Positions 35,701 through 48,000 of a DNA stretch of 64,000 bases are shown here, piece after piece. Below the pieces are notes generated by a model. The model saw only the letters and a program-made list of their open reading frames with translations. It was not told the DNA's origin and made no database searches. The position numbers and the translations under genes are program-made. Origin of the DNA: Siderastrea radians (taxonomy: Eukaryota > Cnidaria > Anthozoa > Scleractinia > Rhizangiidae); contig OZ024887.1 of assembly GCA_964017195.1 (NCBI GenBank), positions 65,541,246-65,605,245 of the forward strand, read 5' to 3'. How positions within the stretch are numbered: position 1 is the first letter of the stretch; each line of letters starts with the position of its first letter.

Positions 35701-36075
35701 ATGAAAAAATGGCCGAAACGCTCGTTTTTCCCAAAGAAAACAATGAATGCTTACCAAATTTTGAGGTTTTTAACGAAAACGAGATCCTAGAGACAAGCAA
35801 TGACCTAGACGGCAGTGAAATTTCTTTATTTATTGAAGAAAATCGAAACGCATTAAAATACAACAGAAAAGACGAAAACTGACCTCAAGTCCGTTAAAGA
35901 AACAAGGGCCATTGAAGAAATTCCCGCCGAGGAACTTAACAATCTTTTATGTCATTTGTTTGTCAAAGTCAGGAAACAGAACCCAACTTTTGTCAGGAGA
36001 TGTCTTCAACAAATGCACAATTGTTGTCGGTCAGAAATCTCCACCGCTATCTCTTCCAAAATGACGCGTGGTTAG
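35701..36075 (+). pseudogene. Tyrosine-recombinase-type (Crypton/KIAA1958-like) N-terminal fragment
   Basis: The frame starting near 35701 gives an acidic leader and ENRNALKYNRK. After a frameshift at about 35878 it continues as TDLKSVKETRAIEEIPAEEL, then NNLLCHLFVKVRKQN. This is the helical N-terminal module seen in front of tyrosine-recombinase-like domains of Crypton-derived families such as KIAA1958, QRICH1 and ZMYM. The catalytic domain is absent, so it is a dead fragment. Confidence 0.6.
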
Positions 36076-36477
36076 TGATTCGGACGAAGATGACTGAGCT
36101 TGAAGTGCTATTTAACTTTGTTTGACTTGACTTTCGAGTTCTGTTTGTTCTGTCGAGTTCTTTCTTTTCGTAGTTTTACTCGGTGACCGACCAAGAACAT
36201 TGTTGTTCATCTAACTGTAAACCCGAAAATAATTCAGTTTTGCCTTGTTCCATCTTTGTTTTCCTTGCAAGTTTGAAATAAAATCACGACGCTTCGCTCG
36301 ATTGACAGGTTTGACAAGTTTTCGTTTTTGACCAATCAACAACAACCTCACGTTAAGCGCGCGAAACCTGACCCGCTGGCGCGCTCACTCGCTGCTCAGA
36401 AGTCACGCTAGTTTGTCACGCAACTCAGACAGTTTATAAACCACTTTGCCATTTTGTAGCTAAGTTGAATAATAAAT

Positions 36478-36622
36478 CCCTTATTAGACGGTTTAGTGTG
36501 TAGTATCATGGGACATTTTTACTCGCCTCTTGTATTTTGACTCGCCCTACGGGCTCGCCAAAATACGGCGCGACTCGTAAAAATATCCCACGATACTACA
36601 CACTAAACCGTCTAATAAGATA
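36478..36622. repeat. Near-perfect hairpin, ~47-bp arms
   Basis: TTATTAGACGGTTTAGTGTG (36481) pairs with CACACTAAACCGTCTAATAA (ending about 36619). The arms are almost perfect over about 47 bases around a loop with GCCCTACGGGC. Probably a small palindromic MITE. Confidence 0.7.
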
Positions 36623-36844
36623 TATATACTGAAGAAAAAAAAGCATTTTTTTTTTGTTACCGAAGGTTTTACTTGTGTTTTGAGAAATGTATAACTTTAG
36701 ATACTTATGGATAAAGACTCTGTAGCCGTACAATAATCATATACACAATAGCTTGTTTGTACGAAAAGCATATTTAATCAGTTATCACGTGTGATTGTGC
36801 AGGCGCTAGTAGTCGCCGTATTTATTATAGATTTAGCCTTAGCG

Positions 36845-37350
36845 CATAAGTATTAATAGTTAAGGGCGACTTTCAGTAAAAATCAAGCAAAATTTCAATT
36901 TAGCGGCAGTAGTTGAAAAGTCGATTTCTTTCGTATTTTGCAAACAATTAGGTATTAGTAAAGCTAGAAACCTGATGTGGTTCGTTTTCGCCAGAAGCGC
37001 TTTATTTTCGAAAAAACGAGGAAATCGATTCTCGGTCAAAATCACAGGAAATTAATCTTGAAAATCATCAGTACTATAAACTTGCATCGCGCTGGTAAAC
37101 TAAAGCGCAGAGAAAAAGATAGGCACTTTCTATCTATAGAACAAGCCTTTTTCATTAATTTCCTGTGATTTTGGCCTCTCGAACCCGAGAATCGATTTCC
37201 TCGTTTTATTCGAAAGTAAAGCGCTTCTGGGGAAAACGAACGACATCAGGTTTCTAGTCTTACCAATACCCATTTATGTGCAAAATAGGAAAGAAATCGA
37301 TTTTTCAACTTCAATTCTGCCGCCGAATGCTCGCTTTTTACTCAAAGTCG
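36845..37350. repeat. Inner palindrome overlapping the right inverted-repeat arm
   Basis: The stretch 36850-37055 (AAAGTCGATTTCTTTCGTAT, CAGAAGCGCTTTATTTTCG) is the diverged reverse complement of 37155-37350. A ~100-bp spacer between them starts and ends with AAAATCACAGGAAATTAA or its complement. This foldback unit is nested in the larger inverted repeat. Confidence 0.65.
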
Positions 37351-37580
37351 CTCTTAATTGCATTATTTATTTGGTCAAGAAACGGCCGCCAGTTCATATT
37401 TAGCCATTTTATAGGATATATTTTGCGTGTTTTATTCTGTATTATTCCTAAACCCACATGACAATTCGGAACAAAAGATTTTCCTTTAATGTATTCTGTT
37501 AACTGTATATGTGGAAATACACGCGTGTGCTTTGTACATTTAAACTTTGGACATCACGCTAAACTTAGGACTCGCTAAAT
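37032..37580. repeat. Right arm of a 3.7-kb inverted repeat
   Basis: Reverse complement of 33842-34391, near-identical, ending AGGACTCGCTAAAT at 37580. With the left arm it encloses the solo LTR, the last exon of FReD gene 4 and the recombinase fragment. Confidence 0.8.
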
Positions 37581-38596
37581 CAGGGAGTCAGCAGTTCTTT
37601 TGTTTAAACACTGTTTCATGAGCAAAGTTCGCAATTCTGTTGTCATAAGGAAAGGTGCTGCCCTATAAGGAAACCTTTAACAATACGGTGCACATGAAAT
37701 TAAGTTATGTTAAGTAATTTTTCTGTTTACAATGCGTGCTATTGCAACACTATACTTTTTCGAACAAAAGAAATCGTTTAGTCATTGTAATCTTGTAGGT
37801 ATATAAGCAGGTATCTTGTTCACTGTACATTGGTTACATCTCGGGTTACATCTTTGGTTACATTTCGGGTTACATCTTTGGTTACACTTCGGGTTACATC
37901 TTTGGTTACACCAGAAGTTACATCACGCGTGCATAGGTACATCTCGCCTACTAGTTAGTTAGTATCTCAGTGGAAAGAATAAACTCATGCTGGTTTGAAA
38001 TCTGATGTTGTCTTGCTGCTCGACGAGTTCCAGTTGGCTAGATCCCGCGTGCCGAGAAGTCAGTGACGAGCTTCTTTCCGCAAGCAAGCGTGTTGCTTAG
38101 AGTTAATTTGCCCCCGTCGTTGTCGCTCAAGTTCCCGAGAAGTTCCGCGAAGCCTTCCGTTCCCATTTGTACGCTCAACAAGGAAAAACCTATCGTCACA
38201 GCACTTGGTCCCACTGGCCAGACCTATCGTCACATTTTCCTCAGTTTACTCCTGTAGCTGATTGGAAATATACCATCTTGGAGCACAGTCCCGGAGCTTG
38301 CACAAAATGGCTGTGAGATAAGTGGAGGTTTTGGTATGCCTTTTCCAGTGTTCTGGAGCAATATTTCGTGCTCTCTTTAATTTTTGCTCATTACAGTGGC
38401 TAAGGGACTGCTCATTTTTATGGGAGGAGTGGAATTTTATTGACCCCATTACCATCCGCGTATCAGACTCCCTTATTTTTAGGTGATGCCTGCTGGGCCT
38501 GCTGGGAACAGTTGCACAAATCCTCCTTTTATCTCAAAGACGGTGCCTCAGTTTTTGTTACTGGGCATACTAGGATTGTCAGAGAAACTCAGGTTT
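37581..38596. other. Possible promoter-like or LTR-like stretch
   Basis: A TATA-like TATATAAGCAG at 37800 is followed by about eight copies of a 12-bp unit GGTTACATCTTT/CGG (37837-37924) and AATAAACTCATG at 37978. The order resembles an LTR (TATA, R-region, polyadenylation signal), but no partner LTR, primer site or coding region was found. No gene is called. Confidence 0.35.
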
Positions 38597-38894
38597 TTTA
38601 AGAACGGTGCCTTATAATACAAAGGAATTCTTGTGCAGTTTATGACCATGCAAGAAAAACAGATCTTAGCAACGGTTATTGGAACCCAAAAAGAACATAG
38701 GGGGTAACCAGCATTTTTCAGAGATAATTGAGCTTCAATCTGGAAAAAATGTCACTATTATTACGACGTTCTAGTGCGTGGTCACCAAAAATTTGTTTTT
38801 GGATTACCAAAGCCCTTGCTGATAAGCTTTTCTCGCATAGTCATAAACAGCGCAATGCAAAAGTTCCTCAGTATTAGGAGGCACCGTCTTTAAA
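38597..38894. mobile_element. MITE family with TTTAAGGACGGTGCC ends, copy 2
   Basis: TTTAAGAACGGTGCC at 38597 and GGCACCGTCTTTAAA ending at 38894. The interior matches 12361-12770 (CAGATCTTAGCAA, GGGTAACCA, GAGATAATTGAGCTT). Confidence 0.75.
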
Positions 38895-39812
38895 GAAAGA
38901 GATTTTCCGCAGTTTCCTTTCTATCCATGGAGTCGGAAAACAAAGCAGATGAGAGCTTCGAAGAGAGTGAATACAAAGAAAACCAAGACGAGTTTCGTGA
39001 ATAACTCATTATAAATTCAAATTCTTCGGAGTTCTTTTGGCCATACAATAAAGCCTTTTTTGACAAAGCCTGCTCAGTCAAGATGGTTGGATATTAGCCT
39101 CGTTCTTTTTTGTTTTTGTTTTTTTTTCCCGTTTTTATGGACCGAGATGAAAACGCAAAAAAAGGAACTTAGCCAATATCCAGCCACCTTGACCTCACAC
39201 TCGGTCAATAACGCATATATATGTAACCTGTAAGGAAATGATCTGGCCTTCTTTTGGTTCAATTTCCCTGTGGTCTACTTCAAATAGAGAGCTGGTCGAG
39301 CCACACTCGAACTTGAAAGCATGCGGAAGTCCATTCGATCTTTTACTGTCGTTGCGCCATATGTTCTTATCAAAACATACTCAGACTGCAGTTTGGGCTC
39401 ACTGCAGGGTGGCTATGCTTATTTGTAAGCCACCTGAAAACCGGCAGTGCGACTTCATCACCTCCAAAGCAATTTTATTTTGATCAAACGTGCTAGTAAA
39501 ACGCGTAACGGCGTATCGAGAGGAAGGAAGGAATAAACGGAAGTCATTAGAAGTGATCAAGGATTATCAAAGTAGACACGTTTCTCCCAGTTTGGCAACC
39601 TGTGTGTGATGGAAGCCAAAAAATTGTGAACACCAAGGGGGGAAATAATCTAATTACATGCATCATGAACCGTCAGAGATACAAAGGGTCAGAAAGGTCA
39701 ACACCTTAAGGTTTCCTTCGTTTCGGGGTTAAAATTATAAAATTTTCCAAAACACTTCTCAAGACAACAGTTGTTACTAGTGTTGTTTAATAAACATAAA
39801 TTTATTTTACAG

Positions 39813-40927
39813 TGAAAGCAAAAGAAGTTGCCCTTGAGACTCTGTCTAGTCGTCTTCATACTGACCAGTCAAGTTCACGTTCAGAATCATCAGTCCAACG
39901 GGCAGATATGAAAAAATCAAAACGTGGGCGGCCAAAAAGTGAACGGAAGGAACTTGGTCAACAATTATTTAAAAAGCTGAAGAAGGGAGAAGAACAGGGT
40001 GCAGAGGTACATCGCCTCCCGTTCCAGCAAGAAAAGTTTGAGCAATTTCAGAATGGTGAGTTGACTGACGAGACAGACACACTTTGTATTGCACAGTTGT
40101 GCTTCCCAATGCATCAAGAACAGGCTAGTTTACAGTTGTGTGCCCAGTGTCTTGGCCTTTGAATCTGTTGAATGGAAGTGAGGCTGGAGGTGACCTTGTT
40201 TTGCTACAAACCTTTCTGCCGTTCATGTGGATGTGGATGTCGTGTTATTCTCATGCTAACAAACCCGTGGTCATAATCATTTACATGTGCAAAACAGGAT
40301 GGTATGTAATAAAACAAGAACACATCCAGCTTCGCTTCTATTGAAAATCTACAACTGTAAAATGTCTTGTTTGTGGTTTTACTGATTTTGGATGGCAGCT
40401 ATACATCACAATACATTATGTACATGAATATCAGTGGTTTATTTCACGCATTTATTGTCAATGGTGATGGAGTGAGAGGAAAATCATTTCTGTTTCAAAT
40501 TGCAGAAGGCGAGGCCCAGTATCCTGGTGCATCAGTAGTAAATGAGCGTTACATCAAGTTCACTTGTGGCCTAGAAATACAGTTAAACAAACCAAGAGTG
40601 GCACAGAGTTTTACTAGTAAGTAAACATGGCGATAATTTCGATATTTAATCCTTACAAAGTCATAGAGCTAGGGATAAAATGAACTATTAAAAAATTGTG
40701 TTTGGATTTTGTGGCATTACCTAAAGGACTCCTCCAATTGTGTTTTAGGGCACTGGAACAACCAAAAATGTCATTTGGTAAAAGATAAGAAACAGAAGCA
40801 CATGGATATGTTTGTTGTCTGCCAGCAAGCACAACAAACAACAACTGAGGCTGCAGAGACTGTCACACTAGATGAAGAGTCAGGCAATTCACACGAACTC
40901 AATCAGTACAGTAGCGAAATATTTTAA
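39813..40927 (+). CDS. Uncharacterised AT-hook protein, 3' exons
   Basis: Three consecutive exons fit GT-AG borders and one frame: 39813-40055 (acceptor TTTTACAG, donor GTGAGT), 40506-40616 (donor GTAAGT) and 40749-40927 (acceptor TTTTAG, stop at 40927). The first encodes a basic segment KKSKRGRPKSERKE, an AT-hook core (RGRP) that suggests nuclear DNA binding. The second gives NERYIKFTCGLEIQLNK and the third a His/Cys-poor lysine-rich piece and an acidic tail. An AATAAA at 41083-41088 marks a likely 3' end. The 5' exon(s) were not identified. I do not recognise the family, and it may itself be transposon-derived. Confidence 0.55.
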
Positions 40928-42689
40928 CTGAAAACATCACTCATTTTGGTTAATTTTGTATTCAATCTGTTTTTGATTCATGTTGCACTTATGATGTCAC
41001 TATATATTGCTTGCAAAAAGTAAAGCATTCTTTAAGCTCTTATGTTCATAATGTACAGAAGCAAATTTAAAAAAAAAGTCAAAATAAAGAAATAACATAC
41101 GTTTTGACCTGATGTTTTTGTTGTCTGCATTTTGTTATTTCAAAAATAGTCTTGAGCCACTATCACTGGATATATACCGGATATATACGAAGTATATATA
41201 AGCTGAGGGGATATTTAGGGTGCGTTCTTTTGGGACTATTCCGGAATAGGAATACTCGGAATAGACGGTATTTGTGTTCTTTTGGGAGCTATTCCGTTTT
41301 CGGAATGAACGGAATATCATTCCGTTCATTCTGCTCCCGATAGCAGAATGAACAGAATGAAAGGAATACGGTTTACTCGGAATGGACAGAATACGCGTTC
41401 TTTTGGGAAATTTTTGGCGGGAAATCTGACGCAGCCGCCCGCGCGTGTGCAGACATAGTGGTTCTCAGGTCACCTCCGCCATGGGTATTCCGTTTCCAGA
41501 ATTGGCGTTCCAACCTCGTCCCCAGGGTCTTCTCGCTTTTCAAAATGGCGGCGGCTCGGGAGAAGACCCTGGCACACAGCAGATCACGTGTCTCCAACGA
41601 GGATGGATGTATTCAAAATGGCGGCTACGGCGAAAGGGGTGAGAAGAACTGGGTACGAGATGCTAAGGTGAAGGTAAACAATTAAATGGCGGAAAAAGCT
41701 GAAGTTCAGTTCAAGAAAAAATGGGAAAAACAGACACGTTTTGCATGTAAGAGTCTTAGGAATACGGCAAAGTGTTAGAGGTCCTGTTTTTGCTGTTCAT
41801 TGTTTCTTTTTTGTTATTTTAAAGTTAGGAGTAATGCTTTTGAACGTACTCTACTGCGGAACTCCGTACCGCTATTTGATTCAATGTTGCTCAAGTGAAC
41901 ATATTAAGCTTATATTTTTGTTTCATGAGGCTTTAGGCAATAAATTGTCTTATCGTTACATTGTTACAAATCTGTCCTTCTTAAATATTGTTATAAATCC
42001 GTCCTTCTTAACATTATATGCTTCAGCTTAAGACTTTTCGAATATATCAGGCTCAGATTAAGCTTGAAATATAAATATTATGGAGTGAGCTTAGGCCTTT
42101 AATAGAAAATGACTCATTTATTTATTTATTTATTTACTTACTTATTTATTTAAGCTTATTTACAGTGCAACCTCGATTTAACGAAGTGCAAGGGAATGGG
42201 AAAAGAGCAGTGTTGTATGGACTGGTTAAACTAAGTTTTGATCTGGCATATTCCAGGTGCTGCTTTGGAGGCAGTGATAATCATTTTGGCTTTCTTGAAT
42301 TTATTTGTGCCCATTCCTTGTGCTACAGTTTTGCTTGTACAGCTGCAGATCTCTAGCCTTTGTCGCTTTCAATATTGTTTTCTAAACTTTAGTTTCAGTA
42401 AGTCTCATTAAATACTAGAACTGAGGAGATTGTGAGACTGTAAATAATGGAGAAATAAAGCATTTTAACAGTGGATAGATAAAGTCCTCTTTGCATGTTA
42501 GACCAGTTCTAGGGATAATATTCCCAGGTTTGAAAAATTTTCTGCTTAACAACTTCAATCAATTGAGTTATCTGGGTGTAGTTTGAAAGTGTTTGAGAGT
42601 TTTAAATCAATGGGAAAGAGAGGATTTCAGGACAAAAAAAGGAGAGAAAAAGATTTCATGAAGTTTTGAAATTGGAATTTGTAGTTAGG

Positions 42690-42896
42690 CCTTTAAGCCC
42701 CAGTAGTGACAAACAAACATCTAATTTCTCCTTACAATATCACTACTTGTTCAAACATACAGGCCCTGAGAATAAAGGAAATGATCACCAAAAATAAAAT
42801 GTCTGGATGTTTATGTGAATTCTCTCAAGTAGTACCATAAGACATTTACGGAGAATAGTGAGGGGAACATGTTTGTTGATATCGGGGCTTAAAGTT
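42690..42896. mobile_element. MITE family with CCTTTAAGCCCC end, copy 2
   Basis: CCTTTAAGCCCCAGTAGTGA at the left and GGGGCTTAAAG at the right, related to 7607-7790 and 53141-53336. Nested in the spacer of the Harbinger-type element. Confidence 0.6.
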
Positions 42897-43244
42897 AAGA
42901 ACAAGGAAAGGAATATCATAATTGACTGCTATCAACCTGGGGTGCTCTTATGTGGATGTCAGTTTTTGATGGTCTCTTAAAATGATTTCCCATCTCATGT
43001 CTCTACTTTAAAACTATTCTCATGTCAATCTAAGCCAAATAAAAAGGGTTTGCTGATCCAGTTAGAACACCACAATAATCCACTAAAAGTTACAACAGAG
43101 GTTCAAAGAAATAACGAGTCATCCTAAAAAATGGGATTTGTAAATTAAGGTTATGTGCTGATCAATTCAAATCTTCAACATCCCCCCCTCCCCTCCGGGC
43201 ATACCTCAGACATTTGGCTACATGTATTTTCCTTGCCCAAGGAG

Positions 43245-43447
43245 TACAGAGGCAGATCCAGGGGAGGGGTTGAGGGGGGTACAACCCCCCCCCCCCCTTT
43301 GAGCAGCATTTTTTTTTTGTTATTTTGTTTGATTCTTCCTAAAAATAATAGAATAAAATTGTTTTTACAAAGTTGGCGTTAAAGGTTACTACAATAGTGT
43401 ACAACCCCCCCCCCCCCTTTTCAGAAATTCCTGGATCCGCCCCTGGA
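43245..43447. mobile_element. Short hAT-like MITE
   Basis: CAGAGGCAGATCCAGGGG at the left and CCTGGATCCGCCCCTG at the right are imperfect inverted ends of the widespread CAGGGGCGGATCCAGG type. Inner poly-C tracts (43284 and 43406) are also mirrored. GGAGTA flanks both ends. Nested in the Harbinger-type element. Confidence 0.6.
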
Positions 43448-43477
43448 GTAGGGAATTTGATGCAAAGGTCCTGTGTG

Positions 43478-43895
43478 TATCACTCGGTCAGTTGTACGAT
43501 AATTCTATCAGTTGTGTATTACCCCGTCAGTTGTGCGCTACTTGGCCACTTGTGGAACCTTTCTGTCAGTTACATGTTGCTAGTTGCAGTTGGAAGTTGT
43601 GCATCACTTGGTCAGTTGTGCATTTTTCTGCCAGTTCTGTGTCATTCAGTGGGTTGCATGATAACGCTGTCAGTTATGTATTACTCAGTCAGTTGTGTAC
43701 TTCCCCATCAGTTGTGCTTTACTCGGTCAGTTGGGTACTTCTCTGTCAGTTGTGCATTACTCGATCAGTTGTGTATTACCCAGTCAGTTGTCTCAGACTC
43801 GGTCAGTTGTGTTACACTCAGTCAGTTGGATGATAATTCCGTCAGTTGTTTATTACTCCGTCAGTTGTGTACTATTCCACCACTTGTTTATTACT
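43478..43895. repeat. ~21-bp minisatellite
   Basis: About 20 degenerate head-to-tail copies of a unit like GTCAGTTGTGTATTACTCC. The long open frames here (43373-43906 and overlaps) are by-products of the repeat. Confidence 0.85.
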
Positions 43896-45000
43896 CCCTC
43901 AGGTGAGTTCAATCCTCTCTTTCCCATTCTATTTTTGAAACACTTTCAAACTTCACCCAGCTGCAGGTTACTCAATTGATTGACGTTGTTAAGCAGAAAA
44001 GTTTTTCAAACCTGGGAATATTATCCCCAGAACTGTTAAAATGCTTTATTTTTCCATTGTTTACAGTCTCACAATCTCCTCAGTTCTAGTGTTTAATGTG
44101 ACTCACTGAAGCTAAAGTGTAGAAAACAATATTGAAAGTGACAAAGCCCTGGAGATCTACAACTGTACAAGCAAAACTGTAGCGCAAAGAATGGGCACAA
44201 ATAAATTCAACAAAGTTAAAATGATTATCACTGCCTCCAAAGCACCACCTGGAATATGCCAGATCAAAAATTGAGTCATTTCCATAAATGAGTCATTTCC
44301 ACTGAACTCACAGAGATGTAAGCCATGTAGAATAAATATTTTGTAGCACTAGTTTTATGTAAGGCCTAAGCTCACTCCATAAGATTTATATTTTAAGCTT
44401 AATCTGAGCCTGATATATTTTAAAAGTCTAAAGATGAAGCATATAATTTTAAGAAGGACGGATTTATAACAATATTTAAGAAGGACGGATTTGTAACAAT
44501 GTAACGATAAGACAATTTATTGCCTAAAGCCTCATGAATCAACTAGCGGTTACGGAGTTCGGCAGTCGAGTACGCTCAAACCCATTATTCTTAACTTTAA
44601 AATAACAAAAAAGAAACAATGAACAGCAAAAACAAGACCTCTAACACTTTGCCGTATTCCTAAGTCTCTTACATCCAAAACGTGTCTGTTTTTCCTATTT
44701 TTTCTTGAACTGAACTTCAGCTTTTTCCGCCATTTTGTTTATCTTCACCTTAGCATCTCGTACCCAGTTCCTCTCACCCTTTTCGCCGTAGCCGCCATTT
44801 TGAATACATCTCCATCCTCGTTGGAGACACGTGATCTGCTGTGTGCCAGGGTCTTCTCCCGAGCCGCCGCCATTTTGAAAAGCGAGAAGACCCTGGGGAC
44901 GAGGTTGTTGGCGTTCTTTTCGAAATTGAAATTCCGTGTATTCTGTTATTCCTAAACCGCAATGAGAATAACCAGAATAGTCCCAAAAGAATGCACCCTT

Positions 45001-48000
45001 AGTGATGACGAAAGTACCGGTTCCAGTTTGTCAACATCCCAGTACAGTGACACTGATGAAGAATCCATGCCAACTGACATTGAAATAGAGACGCCAGAGA
45101 AGTAGGTTTACAATAAGCCACAACAGCAATACTGTGTAAATGATCTGGATATTCCAGGAAAATGTCTATTAGCAGAAATAGAATGCATAAATTGCTGTTT
45201 TGAACCTGCCTCGCTTGACGATATCACAGGTGTCGATCTGTTTAACAAAGTTAGCTTCCTATTAACCCTAACTTTACAAGGGCACCCTTTTGTTTAATGT
45301 TTTCTATTGCTTCTTTAAAACCTTCAGAATTTACAAGTCCTTTGATCCTGTTTGCATGAAGCTTCAAGATTTCTTAGATAGTGGTTACCTGTCCAGAGAC
45401 CATATATTTTATAAACTGATTAAGAATGCTGTAGAGTTCGTCAACTCCGTGAATAAAGGCTTCTCGTCCGATGACCAGTTTCAGTGGGACTCTGAAATTC
45501 TGCAATTTCTTGATACTATTGAATACTACGGTCATGAGGCCGCAGTGAATCTACTAAGAGGACCTGGGTTTTACAACCGCCCCGTTGACAAGAATCAGCA
45601 AACTACCAAAATTCTTCGATTTGACTGGAAAACATGGAAATGGCCTTTGCCAGGCAGGACAACTCGACAGACGAGAAACAAGGGAAGGTATACGACTGAA
45701 AACGGTATGTACTGGCCACTGATTGAAAACTTTTTGGCCATCATATCTGACGAAAATAGTGGCCTGGAACATATATTTTACGACAAGAAAACAAAACTTA
45801 AATTATTTGCTGTAACATCTCAAGAGGATGGGGCTGCTTTGAAACCTGGACTTCGCGTGGACTCACACCAGGGCAAAGTAATCGGTGCCTCAATCCCAAT
45901 TGGGCTACCATACACCAGAAAAAACAACCCTCCTGATACTGAAGAGCTGAAAAAGACAGTGGTCAAAGAAGCTCACTGTACCTGCACTGAGACACTTGAT
46001 GGAAAGTTCGCCATTCCTATAGGTGTTCATTACCTACCAACTGCGGTAACTGGTAACGACAGCTCGAGCAGTAGCTTCAAAGTATTGGGTGTCTTGAAAC
46101 TTGCCTATCCTGTATAAGGAAGGGGAAAATGTGTTTTTCGGGCTCTGTGTTGAAAGGCAAGGGGCATTGCAAATCAACGTGCTCCGAATGTATTTCTCTT
46201 CAGGACGTGTGCCAAGAGTGTCGAAAAGTCGGACACAAATTTATAAATCCGGCATTACGGGCTTGCGATGAGTGTTTGAATACAGGTGACGACTGTATCA
46301 AAATAGTCTGCTTAGCCTGGATAATGGACAGTGAATCCAAAAACAAGAACTCGCAAACTTCTCTGAACCAGAATCAGAAAGACAATGAAGACGCAGATCA
46401 AACTGATAGTACTGTTTTGTTGACAGCTTTTCCCGATGCTGTACACGTAGCAAAAAATGACCGTGCTTCCTTTGCCAACTGGTATCGTCTCGTTGACGGC
46501 TACCGTGTAAATCTAGTTCTTCTTCGAACTGCAAGGGCGGATCCTAACATGAAACATTTGCTTTTGCCACATTTATCCCTAGCTGCTTGCCGTAACCGGG
46601 ACCGCATGGACGTGGACACTGTGATAGAAATATGTGCACCAGAGGTTCGCCAGGGACTGCTAAATGCAGCCTTTATTGTGCAGAGTTTACTACCAGAGGT
46701 CTACCGCATTTACGATGCCAACAGGGACGGCATATTAAGAAGTCCAGTCTCGGTATGCCCTGGATCTTGGGGAACAATCCTGATCTCCGACAAGGACAGG
46801 GGAAAGATCTTCTCCGCTCGTTTGCACTATCCGGTAGACGTAACATAAGATGCCACTGGTTTAAACAAGCCAGTGGGCATTTCCTACCATGAAGGTCTTC
46901 TCCTGATTGCTGAGCTTGGAAAGAATCGAATTGTCTGTTGTGACCTCACTGGAGATTATTTCCTTAACCCGGAGAAAATGACGGTGAAGCAGCTCCGTAA
47001 AGCCTTGAACGACCGAAAGCTGTTACAAAAAGGTGACAAATCGAAGAAAGAGGGACTGCAGAAAATGTTAAGAGCCTGGATGGATGAAAATCGTAAAAGT
47101 ACACATACAACTGTGGAAAGTGATTCCTTGTCATCAAAGCTGCACCCTGTGTCAGTTTGCAACAAGCCATCAATTAATCCCACCGCCATAGTATTTTCCT
47201 CTAGTAATAGTAATCGCGTCTGTGTTGCTGAAATATCAGGCGCTGTCCATTTGATGACCATCGAGACCGATGGGCAAAGTGCTACGGCTGAAATCATCAG
47301 TTCTGTCACTGTTGGGGTCAACAGCCTATTTGGAGTAGCTTGCAGTAACAGCGCTTCTGATTTCTACGTATCGTCATCAGCAGATGCTGGAGGTCTCTTC
47401 TTGGTGAACTTTCAAACAAGCAGCTGCAGATGTGTGCTCTCCAATGGTAGTGAATTTTTGAAGTGAATTCATGGAATTTGGTTGAAGTCGGAGAGAACAA
47501 TTGTAATGGCAGATAGAGAAGCTAAGAAATTCAAAGAGTTTGACACTGTATCTAAGCAAGTAACCACTGTAGCTGGATCAGGTCAAAGTGAATCCAGAGA
47601 CGGGTGCCCCTCGACTGCTCCTTTTGCGCAGCCAACGGGGGTATGTTGCGAGAAAAATACGTCCTCAGTTTTTGTCGTTGACTCAAGTTCAGGAAGAATT
47701 CGACTAATCACCAGCGCCAAAGCATTAATCCAGTATCTGCAAAATCTGTGGTTATTTCTGTCAGCATTCAATCTCACTTCAAGTGAAAATGTAAGTTTTG
47801 AAGAGACAATTAACCACGTCCAGCATTACTGTGCTTTTCACGAAGCCTCCCTGAAAGTCCAAAGCATCAAGGGCTCGACCTGCGCAACACAGGGACCTGA
47901 CGGAACACTTTCCTCTCCAACATTATGCTCCGTAAAGATGATTCTCGAAGGTCTCACCCGACTGAAGACAAAGGTCTTAGAAATCAACCCTGGATTCATG

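Larger units (their letters stand above)
41218..44998. mobile_element. PIF/Harbinger-type foldback element
   Basis: Ends GGGTGCGTTCTTTTGGG and, inverted, GGGTGCATTCTTTTGGG, flanked by TTA on both sides (41215-41217 and 44999-45001). TTA duplications are characteristic of PIF/Harbinger elements. The terminal repeats are unusually long: about 41218-42628 against 43912-44998, both including AAAATGGCGGCGGCTCGG. There is no transposase. The 1.3-kb spacer carries two other MITEs and a minisatellite. It inserted just upstream of, or at the edge of, the first visible exon of the transposase-like gene at 45001. Confidence 0.85.

Noticed and set aside
37837..37924. CRISPR-like regular repeats
   Set aside because: The units are 12 bp, head-to-tail and without spacers: a simple tandem repeat in a eukaryotic genome.
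43373..43906. 177-codon open frame
   Set aside because: It lies in a ~21-bp minisatellite, and the three overlapping frames are repeat translations.
46846..47466. Short introns to explain the in-frame stops in the transposase-like gene
   Set aside because: No GT-AG pair of workable size surrounds either stop, and the frame is the same on both sides. Point mutations are simpler.
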